From Lachnospiraceae bacterium (GTDB taxonomy: Bacteria; Bacillota; Clostridia; Lachnospirales; Lachnospiraceae), in contig QXWO01000042.1 of the NCBI GenBank assembly GCA_009911035.1, positions 1 through 53,925 of the forward strand: a stretch of 53,925 nt of DNA. Reading direction: 5' to 3'. Each line of letters begins with the position of its first letter. The stretch's first letter is position 1. Position numbers and translations under genes: made by a program. Positions 16,623-26,093 of this stretch are shown in pieces. Below the pieces are notes generated by a model. That model was given only the letters and a program-made list of their open reading frames with translations, did not search any database and was not told where the DNA came from.

Positions 16623-17651
16623 ATGAGACCAATCAGAGTTTTAGTAGTAGAGGATTCAATCGTATTTCGGGAATTACTGGTTCAGAACCTGAACAGAGAT
16701 CCGGCCATACAGGTGGTGGCTACGGCCAAAGATCCTTTTGAAGCGCGGGATGCGATTTTAGCCTGCAAGCCAGATGTCATGACGCTGGATGTGGAGCTTC
16801 CGCGGATGAGCGGAATTGAATTCCTGCGCAAACTGATGCCCCAGTATCCCCTTCCAGTAGTGGTCATAAGTTCTTTAAGCGACAAGGTGTTTGACGCCCT
16901 GAATGCGGGGGCGGTGGATTTTGTGGCGAAACCGGCTGTAACCAGCAGGGCCCAGCTTGAAGACTTTATCAGAAACGAACTGCTGGTTAAAATCAAGATT
17001 GCATCTACAGCCAAAATAGGCAATATCAAGAAAGCAGTCATGGCCCAGGAGCATCAGCTTTCCGTCAGCGGAAAGAAAAATCTTATTGTGGCAATCGGAG
17101 CCTCTACAGGCGGTACAGAGGCGATTTTTGACGTGGTTAAAGATTTTGGGACGGACATTCCGGGGGTTGTGGTGGTGCAGCATATGCCGCCGGGATTTAC
17201 GGAGATGTATGCGAAAAGGCTCAATGATCAATGCCGTATCCGGGTAAAGGAAGCGGTTACAGGGGACCGGGTAATGCCGGGAAGTATGCTGATCGCCCCA
17301 GGCGGGGATATGCACATGCAGCTTGTGAAGGTAAGCGGCTCTTACCATGTGGAATGTAAGAAAGGCCCTAAGGTAAACGGACATTGTCCGTCTGTTGATG
17401 TTTTGTTTGATTCCGTTGCAAGAACAGCGGGAGCTGATGCGGTGGGGATTATCCTGACCGGAATGGGAGGAGACGGCGCAAAGGGGCTTCTGGCCATGAG
17501 AAAGGCCGGGGCAGGGACTATCGGACAGGACGAGTCCACATGCGTCGTTTATGGAATGCCTAAAGTTGCATATGACCTGGGTGCAGTACAACATCAGGAA
17601 AAACTTTCGGACATTGCAAAAAGGACATATGCATTGTTAAATAAAATGTAA
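16623..17651 (+). CDS. cheB: Chemotaxis methylesterase/deamidase CheB
   Basis: 342 residues. A receiver domain (Asp56 in TLDVELPRMSG) is linked to the methylesterase domain. The catalytic triad is Ser161 in GASTGG, His187 in QHMPPGF and Asp284 in GMGGDGA. When phosphorylated by CheA it demethylates the receptor and so resets adaptation. All catalytic residues are present. Confidence 0.93.
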   Translation: MRPIRVLVVEDSIVFRELLVQNLNRDPAIQVVATAKDPFEARDAILACKPDVMTLDVELPRMSGIEFLRKLMPQYPLPVVVISSLSDKVFDALNAGAVDFVAKPAVTSRAQLEDFIRNELLVKIKIASTAKIGNIKKAVMAQEHQLSVSGKKNLIVAIGASTGGTEAIFDVVKDFGTDIPGVVVVQHMPPGFTEMYAKRLNDQCRIRVKEAVTGDRVMPGSMLIAPGGDMHMQLVKVSGSYHVECKKGPKVNGHCPSVDVLFDSVARTAGADAVGIILTGMGGDGAKGLLAMRKAGAGTIGQDESTCVVYGMPKVAYDLGAVQHQEKLSDIAKRTYALLNKM

Positions 17652-17663
17652 AGGAGAAATGAT

Positions 17664-18056
17664 ATGAAGATTCTATTGGCAGAAGATGATTTTGCGACAA
17701 GGAAATTCATGGTGAATTTCCTGTCAAAGTACGGTGAATGCGATGTGACTGTAGACGGAATGGAAGCAGTAGATGCATTCATGATGGCGCTGGAGGATGG
17801 GGAGCCTTATGATTTGGTGTGCCTTGACATCATGATGCCGGTTATGGATGGATATCAGTCACTTATGGGCATTCGGAATCTGGAGAAACAAAGGAATATT
17901 CCAGAGGATGAGGCTGTGAAAGTCATCATGACCACTGCCCTGAATGAAGAAAGAAATGTTAAAATGGCTTTTGAACTGGGCTGTACCATTTATTCAGGAA
18001 AGCCCATTGATCAGGAAAGATTCGAGCAGGCTCTTAAGAAGCTGAATCTTATCTGA
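17664..18056 (+). CDS. Single-domain response regulator (CheY-like)
   Basis: A 130-residue receiver domain without an output domain. Acidic residues EDD at 7-9, the acceptor Asp55 in CLDIMMP, the MTTA segment and a C-terminal GKPID lysine are all present. It sits between cheB and cheA and so should be a phosphorylation target of CheA. No flagellar switch gene is present in the window, so its output is unknown and may not be motility. Confidence 0.85.
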   Translation: MKILLAEDDFATRKFMVNFLSKYGECDVTVDGMEAVDAFMMALEDGEPYDLVCLDIMMPVMDGYQSLMGIRNLEKQRNIPEDEAVKVIMTTALNEERNVKMAFELGCTIYSGKPIDQERFEQALKKLNLI

Positions 18057-18091
18057 CGAAAGAAAATGAAAATACAAGAAAGGAGAAGGAT

Positions 18092-20254
18092 ATGGCTGAA
18101 GAATTTAGCACAGATGGCATGCTTGACATATACCTTTTTGAAAATGAGCAGCTCCTTGAACAGTTGCAGGAAAGAGTCCTGGATCAGAAAGATGCGGACT
18201 GCTTTGATGAGGACAGCATAAATGAAATCTTCAGAACCATGCATACCATTAAAGGATCTTCAGGTATCATGATGTTTGATAATATAACTGCTGTATCACA
18301 TAAACTCGAGGATGTGTTTTTCTATTTAAGAGAGTCCCATCCTGAGAATGTTCCTCATCTGGAATTGGTAGAGCATGTGTTGGAAGTGGAGGATTTCATT
18401 TCCAATGAAATGGAAAAGATCCGAAACGGCGATCCGGTGGACGGTGATGCCAGCGGAATCATAGCGGGTCTGGATAAGTTTTTGGAAATGATTAAGAACG
18501 GAGGGACAAGAGGGGACGTAGAGGAGCCTCCTGTAAATGTGCATGAGGAACCGAAGCAGTTTTATATAGCGCCTGTTGCCACAAGCGCCAGCCGTTTTTA
18601 CAAAATTTATCTGACTTTTTATCCGGAAACGGAAATGGCAAACGTTCATGCATACAAAACAGTATATGCATTAAAAGAAATTGCAGAAGACCTGCTCTAC
18701 TCCCCGGAGGATATTATTTCGGATGAGAAGAGTGCAGAGATCATTCTGGAAGAGGGATTCAGAATCCTCTTGCAGGCCCAGTGTACGGAAGAAGACATAC
18801 GTCAGCTTATCGGTGTGGGCTATGACATCAAAAAGGTTGATGTTTTTGAATGTAAGGCAGAGGAATTCTTACAGGGCTTCGATTTTGGAGAACACAATGT
18901 ACAGATCGATTTAGAGTCCAGTGTGGAGACAATAGAATCCAAAGCCCAGGAAAATGCGGAAGAAGGGGAAGAAAAGGTAGAAGAAAAGAAACCTGAAAAA
19001 CCCAGAATTGCGCCCGGTGATTTCGTAATCAAGTCCAAAGAGCCCGGAAAGCAGAAGCGCCTTGCAAAAGACAAACCAAAGGCAGAAAAAGCTTCATTTA
19101 TCAGCGTCAATGTAAGCAAGATGGATCAGCTTATGGAACTGATTGGAGAGTTGGTTATCGCTGAATCAGTTGTGCTTCAAAACCCTGATTTGAAAGTACC
19201 GGGCTTAAATTTGAACAGCTTTAATAAGGCTGCGGCACAGTTGTCTAAGATATCCACGGATTTGCAGAATGTTATCATGTCCATGCGTATGGTGTCGCTG
19301 ACCAATACTTTCCAGAAGATGAACCGTATTGTGTTCGATGTGTCCAGGAAGCTTGGTAAGGATATCGAGTTTGAAATGATTGGGGAAAACACGGAGGTGG
19401 ATAAGAATATTATCGAACACATTTCCGATCCTCTGATGCATCTGGTCAGAAATGCTGTTGACCATGGTATTGAAACCAACAAGGAGCGGGCTGAAAGCGG
19501 CAAGCCGGATAAAGGAAAAGTTACCCTGTCGGCAAAGACAGAAGCTGGAAAAGTATGGATCAGCGTGGAGGATAACGGCAAGGGACTTGACCGGGAAAAG
19601 ATACTGGCAAAAGCAAGGAAACAGGGGCTTCTGGATGACGGGAAAGTGGATTCCGCTTACACTGACAAGGAAGTATACCAGTTCATTACGCTGCCTGGAT
19701 TCTCCACAAACGAGCAGGTTACTGAATACTCCGGAAGGGGTGTGGGAATGGATGTGGTTGTCCAGAATATCCAGAAAATAGGCGGTACGCTGGATATTGA
19801 AAGTACCCAGGGATTCGGAAGCAGTATGAGCCTGAAGATTCCTCTCACCCTTGCAATTATCGACGGTATTGTCATGGAGACAGGTTCTTCTGCATTTGTC
19901 CTTGAAACCGGAGTTATTAAGGAGTTTGTCCGCGTAAAAGAAGACATGATGGTTCATGAGCCTAACGGCGATGAATACGTTATGATACGCGGCGAGTGTT
20001 TCCCTGTAATCTGGCTGGGGAAACGCTATGGCATGACAAATTACACAGAGTCAGTGGAAGACGGTGTGATGCTGATTCTTGAAGTGGAAGAAAAGAAGAT
20101 TTGTGTTTTTGTTGATAAACTGATTGGCGAGCAGGAAATTGTTGTTAAGCCGATTCCTTCCTACATTAAGAAGGTCAGAGGTTTATCTGGCTGTACACAG
20201 CTTGGCGACGGAAGCATTGCTTTGATATTGGATGCTGCCGGATTAATAGAATAA
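18092..20254 (+). CDS. cheA: Chemotaxis histidine kinase CheA
   Basis: 720 residues with the full CheA layout. The P1 Hpt domain carries His51 in MHTIKGSSG. A P2-like region spans about 165-285, and a charged Glu/Lys linker about 290-335. Then come the P3 dimerisation helices, the P4 ATPase (HLVRNAVDHGIE, DNGKGLD, GRGVGMDVV) and the P5 CheW-like coupling domain. It phosphorylates CheY and CheB under receptor control. Confidence 0.95.
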   Translation: MAEEFSTDGMLDIYLFENEQLLEQLQERVLDQKDADCFDEDSINEIFRTMHTIKGSSGIMMFDNITAVSHKLEDVFFYLRESHPENVPHLELVEHVLEVEDFISNEMEKIRNGDPVDGDASGIIAGLDKFLEMIKNGGTRGDVEEPPVNVHEEPKQFYIAPVATSASRFYKIYLTFYPETEMANVHAYKTVYALKEIAEDLLYSPEDIISDEKSAEIILEEGFRILLQAQCTEEDIRQLIGVGYDIKKVDVFECKAEEFLQGFDFGEHNVQIDLESSVETIESKAQENAEEGEEKVEEKKPEKPRIAPGDFVIKSKEPGKQKRLAKDKPKAEKASFISVNVSKMDQLMELIGELVIAESVVLQNPDLKVPGLNLNSFNKAAAQLSKISTDLQNVIMSMRMVSLTNTFQKMNRIVFDVSRKLGKDIEFEMIGENTEVDKNIIEHISDPLMHLVRNAVDHGIETNKERAESGKPDKGKVTLSAKTEAGKVWISVEDNGKGLDREKILAKARKQGLLDDGKVDSAYTDKEVYQFITLPGFSTNEQVTEYSGRGVGMDVVVQNIQKIGGTLDIESTQGFGSSMSLKIPLTLAIIDGIVMETGSSAFVLETGVIKEFVRVKEDMMVHEPNGDEYVMIRGECFPVIWLGKRYGMTNYTESVEDGVMLILEVEEKKICVFVDKLIGEQEIVVKPIPSYIKKVRGLSGCTQLGDGSIALILDAAGLIE

Positions 20255-20272
20255 AATGATAGAAAGGAAACG

Positions 20273-20839
20273 GTGTTGTATATGGATGGAATAAGCGAAA
20301 AGAAGCATACGCAGGAAAACCAGAGTCAAACCGCTCCCGACGAACGCGACGCAGATAAAAGCATGTATATGACTTTTAAGTCTGGAAATGAGTATTACGG
20401 GCTGAAAATTGAATATGTCAGCGAAATAATACAGTTTCAGGCGATTACGCCGATTCCGGAGACAGAAGATTATATCAGGGGACTGATTAATCTGAGAGGT
20501 AAAGTCATTCCTGTTATCGATGTCCGGTTGCGGTTTAGACAAAAGCCCTTTGAGTATGACGACAGAACCTGCATTATTGTCCTTAACGTAAAATCCATGC
20601 TGGTGGGATTAATCGTAGAAAAGATTGCGGAAGTGGTTGATATTGCGGAAGACAATATACTGCCGCCCCCGACCCTTGGACGTGTGGAAAAGGCGCAGAG
20701 CAAATATGTGTACGGTATCGGCAAGGTAGGGGATTCCGTTAAGCTGTTGCTGGATCCAGACAGGCTGCTGAACGATGAGGACTTATCATCTCTCGACCAG
20801 GGCGATGAAAATGATAGTGATGAAGAAAGAGAGGCTTAA
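20273..20839 (+). CDS. cheW: Chemotaxis coupling protein CheW
   Basis: Up to 188 residues. A central CheW fold (about 30-165, including [20 protein letters not shown]) couples the receptor to CheA. It has an unusually acidic C-terminal tail. The start is uncertain: GTG at 20273, TTG at 20276 and ATG at 20282 all follow the same AAAGGAAA site, and TTG has the best spacing. Confidence 0.9.
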   Translation: MLYMDGISEKKHTQENQSQTAPDERDADKSMYMTFKSGNEYYGLKIEYVSEIIQFQAITPIPETEDYIRGLINLRGKVIPVIDVRLRFRQKPFEYDDRTCIIVLNVKSMLVGLIVEKIAEVVDIAEDNILPPPTLGRVEKAQSKYVYGIGKVGDSVKLLLDPDRLLNDEDLSSLDQGDENDSDEEREA

Positions 20840-20844
20840 ATGTA

Positions 20845-22197
20845 ATGAAAAACATGAAGATGAAAACGAAATTGGTAATAGGATTTTTTATTCCTGTTGT
20901 GCTTACTATCATTAATATGATATTCAGCAATATGACCACAGAGGGCGCGATTGCTATTAAGGATGTGACCAAGCAGCATGAATATATCATACATGCATCC
21001 TGGTTTACATACGCAACCACTGGCGCTTCCATAGTGATAACCATTATAGTTGCGCTGGCGCTTATTAAAGCAATCGAAAAATCTGTAAAGCAGTTGTCTG
21101 ATGCAGCAAAGCTTATCGCAATGGGCCAGGTTAATAAAATTAAGATGGTCAAGTATAACAACGATGAATTTGGCGAGCTGGTAGACGAGTACACAAAGGT
21201 TATTGATAACATTAAGTATCAGGCTTCGGTAGCAGAAGAAGTATCAAATGGTAACCTCACAATTACTGTGAAACCCAGCTCTGCGGAAGACGTTCTGGGT
21301 AATTCCCTTAAGAAACTGGTTGAGGATAACTTTAATGCACTGTCAAGCATCAGCGAGGCAGGCTCCCAGGTAACAGTCAGCTCATCGCAGGTAGCAAGCG
21401 CAAGCCAGGCATTGGCACAGGGTTCAACAGAGCAGGCAAGCGCAATTGAAGAAATTACAGCCTCTATTGATGAAATCGCAGACAAGACCAAACAGAATGC
21501 AGAGCAGGCAAATGAAGCTTCCGGCCTGGTAAGCGTAGCCATTGAAGATGTGAAAAAAGGCAACGAGCAGATGAAGAGTATGATGGTTGCAATGGAAGAC
21601 ATCAACAAGTCATCAGAAAGCATCTCCAGGATTATCAAAGTTATTGATGATATTGCATTCCAGACCAATATCCTTGCACTGAACGCAGCAGTTGAAGCAG
21701 CAAGGGCAGGCGAGGCAGGAAAAGGCTTCGCAGTAGTTGCAGAGGAAGTAAGAAGCCTTGCAGCCAAGAGTGCGGCAGCAGCAGCAGAGACAGCAGAACT
21801 TATTGAAGCTTCCATCAACAAGGTTAATTCAGGAAGCAGGATTGCAGACGAAACAGCAAAGGCTATGGATACGATTGCAAACGTAGTGCATCAGAGTGAA
21901 GTAATTATTAGCGGTATTGCAGAATCCTCCAACTATCAGGCAACAGCAGTGGCACAGATTGAGCAGGCAATTTCACAGGTATCACAGGTGGTACAGACAA
22001 ACTCTGCTACCAGTGAGGAATGTGCGGCAGCCAGCGAGGAACTTTCCAACCAGGCATCCAGAATGAGAGAAATGCTCTCCATTTATAACTTAGGTGCAGG
22101 CACAGGTTCTTCTTCTTACAAGAGTTCCTATAGTAGTTCTGTATCAAATGCAAATGAGCAGATTATCTCCCTTGGCGATGACTTTGGCAAATATTGA
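20845..22197 (+). CDS. Methyl-accepting chemotaxis protein with minimal extracytoplasmic loop
   Basis: 450 residues. Two membrane segments (about 9-28 and 55-76) enclose only about 26 residues, too few for a normal sensor domain. HAMP-like helices (about 77-165) lead to the signalling coiled coil, whose tip ([24 protein letters not shown]) is canonical. It likely senses membrane or cytoplasmic state, or a partner protein, rather than an external ligand directly. The gene follows cheW by 5 bases and ends the chemosensory operon. Confidence 0.92.
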   Translation: MKNMKMKTKLVIGFFIPVVLTIINMIFSNMTTEGAIAIKDVTKQHEYIIHASWFTYATTGASIVITIIVALALIKAIEKSVKQLSDAAKLIAMGQVNKIKMVKYNNDEFGELVDEYTKVIDNIKYQASVAEEVSNGNLTITVKPSSAEDVLGNSLKKLVEDNFNALSSISEAGSQVTVSSSQVASASQALAQGSTEQASAIEEITASIDEIADKTKQNAEQANEASGLVSVAIEDVKKGNEQMKSMMVAMEDINKSSESISRIIKVIDDIAFQTNILALNAAVEAARAGEAGKGFAVVAEEVRSLAAKSAAAAAETAELIEASINKVNSGSRIADETAKAMDTIANVVHQSEVIISGIAESSNYQATAVAQIEQAISQVSQVVQTNSATSEECAAASEELSNQASRMREMLSIYNLGAGTGSSSYKSSYSSSVSNANEQIISLGDDFGKY

Positions 22198-22220
22198 TGT
22201 CCGGTCAGGACAGAGGGCAG

Positions 22221-22308
22221 GACAAATTTGTCGGTGCCTGTATCCGGTGAAGACCGTGAGGATGTAAGTAAATGAATTATGGCACAGGAGTGAAGACTCC
22301 TGTGCCAT
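22221..22308 (+). terminator. End of chemosensory operon: palindrome and terminator-like hairpin
   Basis: A perfect 13-bp stem with a GAAG loop (22279-22291 with 22296-22308) follows the receptor gene, with only a short T-stretch (TTT). A separate 12-base palindrome, GACAAATTTGTC, lies at 22221-22232; its role is unknown. Confidence 0.7.
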
Positions 22309-22334
22309 TTATCATAAAGGAAAGGAAAAAGAAC

Positions 22335-22775
22335 ATGCAGTATTTTGCAGTGATTGCAGGGATTTTTGGGCTGGAACTGAAGATCAAGAAGCATATAGAA
22401 GAAACGAAAACCGAAGGAAGGACAGAAGAAAAATGTGGCGGCTTCCTGCTGATCAGAAAACACCATAACCGGGGCGCTTTTTTAAATATAGGGGAAGAAA
22501 AGCGCAGGATCGTGATGGTCCTCTCACTGATACTGACAATTGCCCTTACGATCCTGTATATACTGACTCTGGGGAAAGCAGGAAAAGGTCTGCTCAAATG
22601 GGGGCTTACCCTGTTGCTGGGAGGCGCTTACAGCAATACTTATGACAGACTTGTGCGGAAATATGTGGTGGACTATGTAAGCTTCCGTGTTCCGGGACGC
22701 CTGAAAAAGGTGATATTTAACATTGGGGATTTCTGCATTATGATTGGGGCGCTGCTTTGCGTTCTGGAATGGTAG
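22335..22775 (+). CDS. Signal peptidase II (LspA)-like membrane protein
   Basis: 146 residues from the ATG at 22335 (AAAGGAAA site). It resembles the lipoprotein signal peptidase family. It has an HNRGAF box (about 44-49), then hydrophobic helices, then GGAYSNTYDR with Asp104, and VDYVSF followed by FNIGD with Asp132. These two aspartates match the LspA catalytic dyad. The spacing around the N-terminal box and the Gly in FNIGD (usually Ala) suggest a divergent paralogue rather than the housekeeping enzyme. It stands alone after the chemosensory operon. Confidence 0.7.
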   Translation: MQYFAVIAGIFGLELKIKKHIEETKTEGRTEEKCGGFLLIRKHHNRGAFLNIGEEKRRIVMVLSLILTIALTILYILTLGKAGKGLLKWGLTLLLGGAYSNTYDRLVRKYVVDYVSFRVPGRLKKVIFNIGDFCIMIGALLCVLEW

Positions 22776-22845
22776 GCGTCTTTCCTGCAAAGAGCTGCGC
22801 CATTCGTATAGCCAGCCTTAGAATGAGAAATATTTCAAATAGGCC

Positions 22846-22874
22846 TTGACAAAAGCTTTCTGATAAACTATTGT
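22846..22874 (+). promoter_or_regulatory. Promoter of the GntR/ABC operon
   Basis: TTGACA (22846-22851) and TATTGT (22869-22874) have exactly 17 bases between them. Confidence 0.65.
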
Positions 22875-22892
22875 ATTAATATAGTGATACAA
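22871..22892. promoter_or_regulatory. YtrA-type GntR operator
   Basis: TTGTATTA-N6-TGATACAA is an 8-base inverted repeat with one mismatch, overlapping the -10 box. Its layout and position, upstream of a YtrA-type GntR gene, indicate autorepression. Confidence 0.7.
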
Positions 22893-22916
22893 TTTTTAAG
22901 AGAAAGGAAGATGCAG

Positions 22917-23288
22917 ATGGCATGGAATTTAGACTCTGACCGTCCGATTTATGCTCAGCTTTTAGAGGTGATGCAATTTCGTATTATTTCCGGGCAGTAT
23001 AAGAGCGGAACCAAGATACCAAGTGTCCGGGAGCTGGCTGCCGAGGCTGGGGTGAATCCCAATACGATGCAAAAGGCGTTGACGGAGCTGGAACGGAGCG
23101 GTCTGGTGATGGCACTTAGAACAAGCGGCAGGATTGTGACGGAGGACGAGAATATGATTAGGGAGACCCGGAATAAACTTGCACAGGAGCAGATATGTGA
23201 GTTTATTGACAGAATGAAAAAGCTGGGATTTGAAAAAGAAGAAATCGTGGAATTACTTACACGGACAGGAGGGGAGAAGCATGAGTGA
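22917..23288 (+). CDS. GntR-family regulator, YtrA subfamily
   Basis: 123 residues. A winged-helix domain (PIYAQLLEVMQFRIISGQYK, then VRELAAEAGVNPNTMQKALTELE) is followed by only a short helical dimerisation tail, as in YtrA-type proteins. The ATG at 22917 lies 6 bases after AAAGGAAG. It overlaps the ABC ATPase gene by 8 bases. It should repress its own operon until an inducer, often a cell-envelope-active compound in this subfamily, is present. Confidence 0.9.
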   Translation: MAWNLDSDRPIYAQLLEVMQFRIISGQYKSGTKIPSVRELAAEAGVNPNTMQKALTELERSGLVMALRTSGRIVTEDENMIRETRNKLAQEQICEFIDRMKKLGFEKEEIVELLTRTGGEKHE

Positions 23289-23982
23289 GTTGGTGGTGGT
23301 AACGAACCTTACCAAAGTTTATGAGAAGAAAAAAATGGCGCTGGATCATTTGAACCTTATTATACCAAGAGGGAAAATCATAGGGCTTCTCGGTCCTAAC
23401 GGAAGTGGTAAGACTACATTGATCAAGCTGATCAACGGTCTTTTGACTGCCACTGAAGGAGAAATTTTAATTAATGGCAGCCGGCCCGGGCCGGAGAGCA
23501 AAAGCGTTGTCTCCTATCTGCCTGAGAGGACTTATTTCCAGAATAGCATGAAGGTCAGTGAGCTAATTAGCTTTTTTACGGATTTCTATCAGGATTTCCG
23601 GCCGGAGCGGGCAAAGCAGATGCTTTCAAATCTGGGGATCAGTGAAGACGCCCGGTTAAAGACTCTTTCCAAAGGAACCAAGGAGAAGGTGCAGCTCATC
23701 ATGGTGATGAGCAGGGATGCGCAGTTGTATATTCTGGACGAACCGATTGCAGGTGTTGATCCTGCAGCAAGGGATTATATCTTAAAGACTATTATATCAA
23801 ACTATAATGAAAATGCTACTGTGGTGATATCGACCCATCTGATATCGGATATCGAGCAGGTTCTGGACGAAGTGGTGTTTATACGGAACGGAAGAATGCT
23901 GCTTCATGATACGGTGGAAAATATCCGGGCGTGCAAAGGTAAATCAGTAGACGCATATTTCAGGGAGGTGTTCGCATGTTAG
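23281..23982 (+). CDS. ABC transporter ATPase
   Basis: 233 residues with Walker A GPNGSGKT, a signature region LSKGTKEKVQ (degenerate in place of LSGGQ), Walker B LYILDEP and the switch histidine in STHLISD. It powers the membrane protein encoded next. The YtrB-like signature and the GntR partner point to an exporter or envelope-stress ABC system rather than an importer. Confidence 0.9.
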   Translation: MSELVVVTNLTKVYEKKKMALDHLNLIIPRGKIIGLLGPNGSGKTTLIKLINGLLTATEGEILINGSRPGPESKSVVSYLPERTYFQNSMKVSELISFFTDFYQDFRPERAKQMLSNLGISEDARLKTLSKGTKEKVQLIMVMSRDAQLYILDEPIAGVDPAARDYILKTIISNYNENATVVISTHLISDIEQVLDEVVFIRNGRMLLHDTVENIRACKGKSVDAYFREVFAC

Positions 23983-24827
23983 GGAAATTGCTTAAACATG
24001 AATGGAAAGTGGTCTGGAAGGTACCGATGCTCCTGATTGGGATTTTAATGATCATGGCTATGGTAGCAGGTTTTACTTTCGTTTTGCCTGTCTGGGGCAG
24101 TGAGTGGGTGGGGCTTCCACTTTCCGGTATGATGCTGATTATGCTGTTTTACTTTTCCATGATTGCAGTCAGCGTGGGAATTACAATTTATTTTGCAGTG
24201 CGTTATTACAAAAATATGTTTACGGACGAAGGGTACCTTACGCACACGCTGCCTGTCAGCGCACGTCAGCTTCTGCTTAACAAGGTTATTACCATGAGTG
24301 CATGGAATTTGATTTCTCTCATAGCGGTGGGGCTTAGCTTAGTGCTGTTCGCCGGAATCACCCTGTGGGCGCTGACCCCTAAGGACAGTAGTTTCGCACG
24401 GGAGGTTATCGAGACCTTTGCCGAATTAATGGAGGAGTGGCCGGAATTAATAAGATCGCCCTATATGAGAGGATTTACCGGATTTTGTGTGAGCATTCTT
24501 TTTATGATTCTGGCAGGCTCATTCAGCGGTACCATGATGGTGATTGGTTCCATCAGTCTGGGACAGATGGTGCGCAAACACAGAATACTGGGCGCCATCG
24601 GCGCATATTTTGCAATTAACACCGTGGTGCAGATGGTTAACATGATTATAATTTTTCCTGTAATGTTCGGTTTTGAAAATACTATGAGCAGGTGGGATAT
24701 GGATGTATCGCCATTCCCGGTATTTACCAGATTCTATGGAATACTGACAGCAGTTACACTTGCGGTGGCAGTGGGACTGTATTTCTTAAGCGAATACCTG
24801 ATTCGCAGACAGTTGGAACTGGAATAG
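23976..24827 (+). CDS. ABC-2-type membrane protein
   Basis: A 283-residue integral membrane protein with about six hydrophobic segments. It overlaps the ATPase gene by 7 bases and is its obvious partner. I see no motif that identifies the substrate. By analogy with Ytr-type operons the complex may handle antibiotics or envelope components; this is inference from context. Confidence 0.8.
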   Translation: MLGKLLKHEWKVVWKVPMLLIGILMIMAMVAGFTFVLPVWGSEWVGLPLSGMMLIMLFYFSMIAVSVGITIYFAVRYYKNMFTDEGYLTHTLPVSARQLLLNKVITMSAWNLISLIAVGLSLVLFAGITLWALTPKDSSFAREVIETFAELMEEWPELIRSPYMRGFTGFCVSILFMILAGSFSGTMMVIGSISLGQMVRKHRILGAIGAYFAINTVVQMVNMIIIFPVMFGFENTMSRWDMDVSPFPVFTRFYGILTAVTLAVAVGLYFLSEYLIRRQLELE

Positions 24828-24838
24828 CATGAAATAAT

Positions 24839-24885
24839 GGGACGGGGAAGAGCGCGTTACGCTGGTCACCCGTCCCTGCTGTTTT
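24839..24885 (+). terminator. Terminator after the GntR/ABC operon
   Basis: GGGACGGG (24839-24846) pairs perfectly with CCCGTCCC (24869-24876), followed by TGCTGTTTTA. It lies between convergent genes. Confidence 0.7.
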
Positions 24886-24899
24886 AGACGCTGCAATTT

Positions 24900-25835
24900 T
24901 CAGGCAGTAATTACGGTTCCTGCCCTGCCGTGCAGGGCATCGTTGACGGATTCCAGGGATGTGATCAGTACATTTCCCTCTTTGTTGGCGGAGAGATAGG
25001 CAATGGCTGCTTCAATTTTAGGGAGCATGGTACCTTCCCCAAACTGGCCATCTTCCATCATTTTTTGTGCCTCTGCCACGGAAAGGGCAGAGAGGGGCTT
25101 TGCCTGCGGAGTGCCAAAGTCCTGAAAGACATTGGGCACGGAAGTCAAAATGATCAGACGGTCAGCTTCGAGACTGGCGGCCAGTTTTCCGGCGATGGCA
25201 TCTTTTTCGATGACAGCGGAAGCGCCTTTTAAGGCGTGCTTCTGCTCAATGACGGGGATGCCGCCTCCGCCGCAGGCAATGACGATCTGTCCGGCCTCTG
25301 CCAGCGTGCGTATTGCTTCAATTTCTACAATATCAATGGGTTTGGGGGCGGCAATGATCCGGCGGAATCCCTTTCCCGGTTCTTCCTTTACATAATTGCC
25401 TTTCCTGATTTCCACTTCTGCATCTTCGAGGGACATATGGCGCCCAATCATCTTGGTGGGCTCATAAAAAGCCTCATCATAAGGGTCTACCGTCACCTGT
25501 GTTAAGATGGTGGCCACAGTTTTACTAATGCCCCGGCTTAACAGCTCTGCTTTCAGGGAATTTTGGATATCATAACCTACATATCCCTGACTCATGGCGC
25601 TGCACACGCACATGGGAGCAGGCGTGTAGCCTGCATATAAACGGCGCAGCACGGTCATGGCCTTGTGAATCATGCTTATCTGGGGGCCGTTGCTGTGAGT
25701 GATGGTGAGCTGGTATCCAGCCTCCACCAAATCAGCTAAAGCGGCGGCTGTGACTTTGACGGCATCCCATTGTTCTGTTGTAGTATATCCTAATGCGTTA
25801 TGTCCAAGTGAAACGACTGCTTTTTTTCTGTTCAT
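24900..25835 (-). CDS. arcC: Carbamate kinase
   Basis: 311 residues of the amino-acid kinase family. It interconverts carbamoyl phosphate plus ADP with carbamate plus ATP. Characteristic segments include HSNGPQ, the CACGGGGIPV-like loop (CGGGGIPV) and EKDAIAGKLA. The start is taken at the ATG whose complement ends at 25835, with GGAAGG upstream; the longer frame has no site. It stands alone without arginine deiminase or ornithine carbamoyltransferase genes, so the source of carbamoyl phosphate (arginine, purine or allantoin breakdown) is not shown here. Confidence 0.92.
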   Translation of the reverse strand: MNRKKAVVSLGHNALGYTTTEQWDAVKVTAAALADLVEAGYQLTITHSNGPQISMIHKAMTVLRRLYAGYTPAPMCVCSAMSQGYVGYDIQNSLKAELLSRGISKTVATILTQVTVDPYDEAFYEPTKMIGRHMSLEDAEVEIRKGNYVKEEPGKGFRRIIAAPKPIDIVEIEAIRTLAEAGQIVIACGGGGIPVIEQKHALKGASAVIEKDAIAGKLAASLEADRLIILTSVPNVFQDFGTPQAKPLSALSVAEAQKMMEDGQFGEGTMLPKIEAAIAYLSANKEGNVLITSLESVNDALHGRAGTVITA

Positions 25836-25905
25836 TAGTCTGTAACCTTCCTTATTGTGATATTTATGATCAGTGCCATAAAGTGCTGGACGATGATATA
25901 AAACA

Positions 25906-26017
25906 AGTATAGCAAAGGCGGGAGAGTTTGTACAGGGCGTCTGTTTTTCTAACATGGGAATTTAAGTGGAAGAAAAACCGCTGGTGCGTTGCAAGGTAAT
26001 CAGCTTTGTGTTAAGAT
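25906..26017. promoter_or_regulatory. Divergent promoter region of arcC and metN
   Basis: On the minus strand TATACT (25906-25911) has a weak TGTACA 17 bases upstream, for arcC. On the plus strand TTGCAA (25989-25994) and TAAGAT (26012-26017) are 17 bases apart, for metN. I found no S-box or T-box structure. Confidence 0.35.
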
Positions 26018-26093
26018 AATAAAGAATTGCGCAGAAATAGTTTTTTTCTGTACAAGCTTCTAAAGCGATAAGAAATGAGGTCATAAGAAACGT

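Noticed and set aside
25956-26093. SAM or T-box riboswitch before metN
   Set aside because: No conserved core motifs or terminator could be found by eye.
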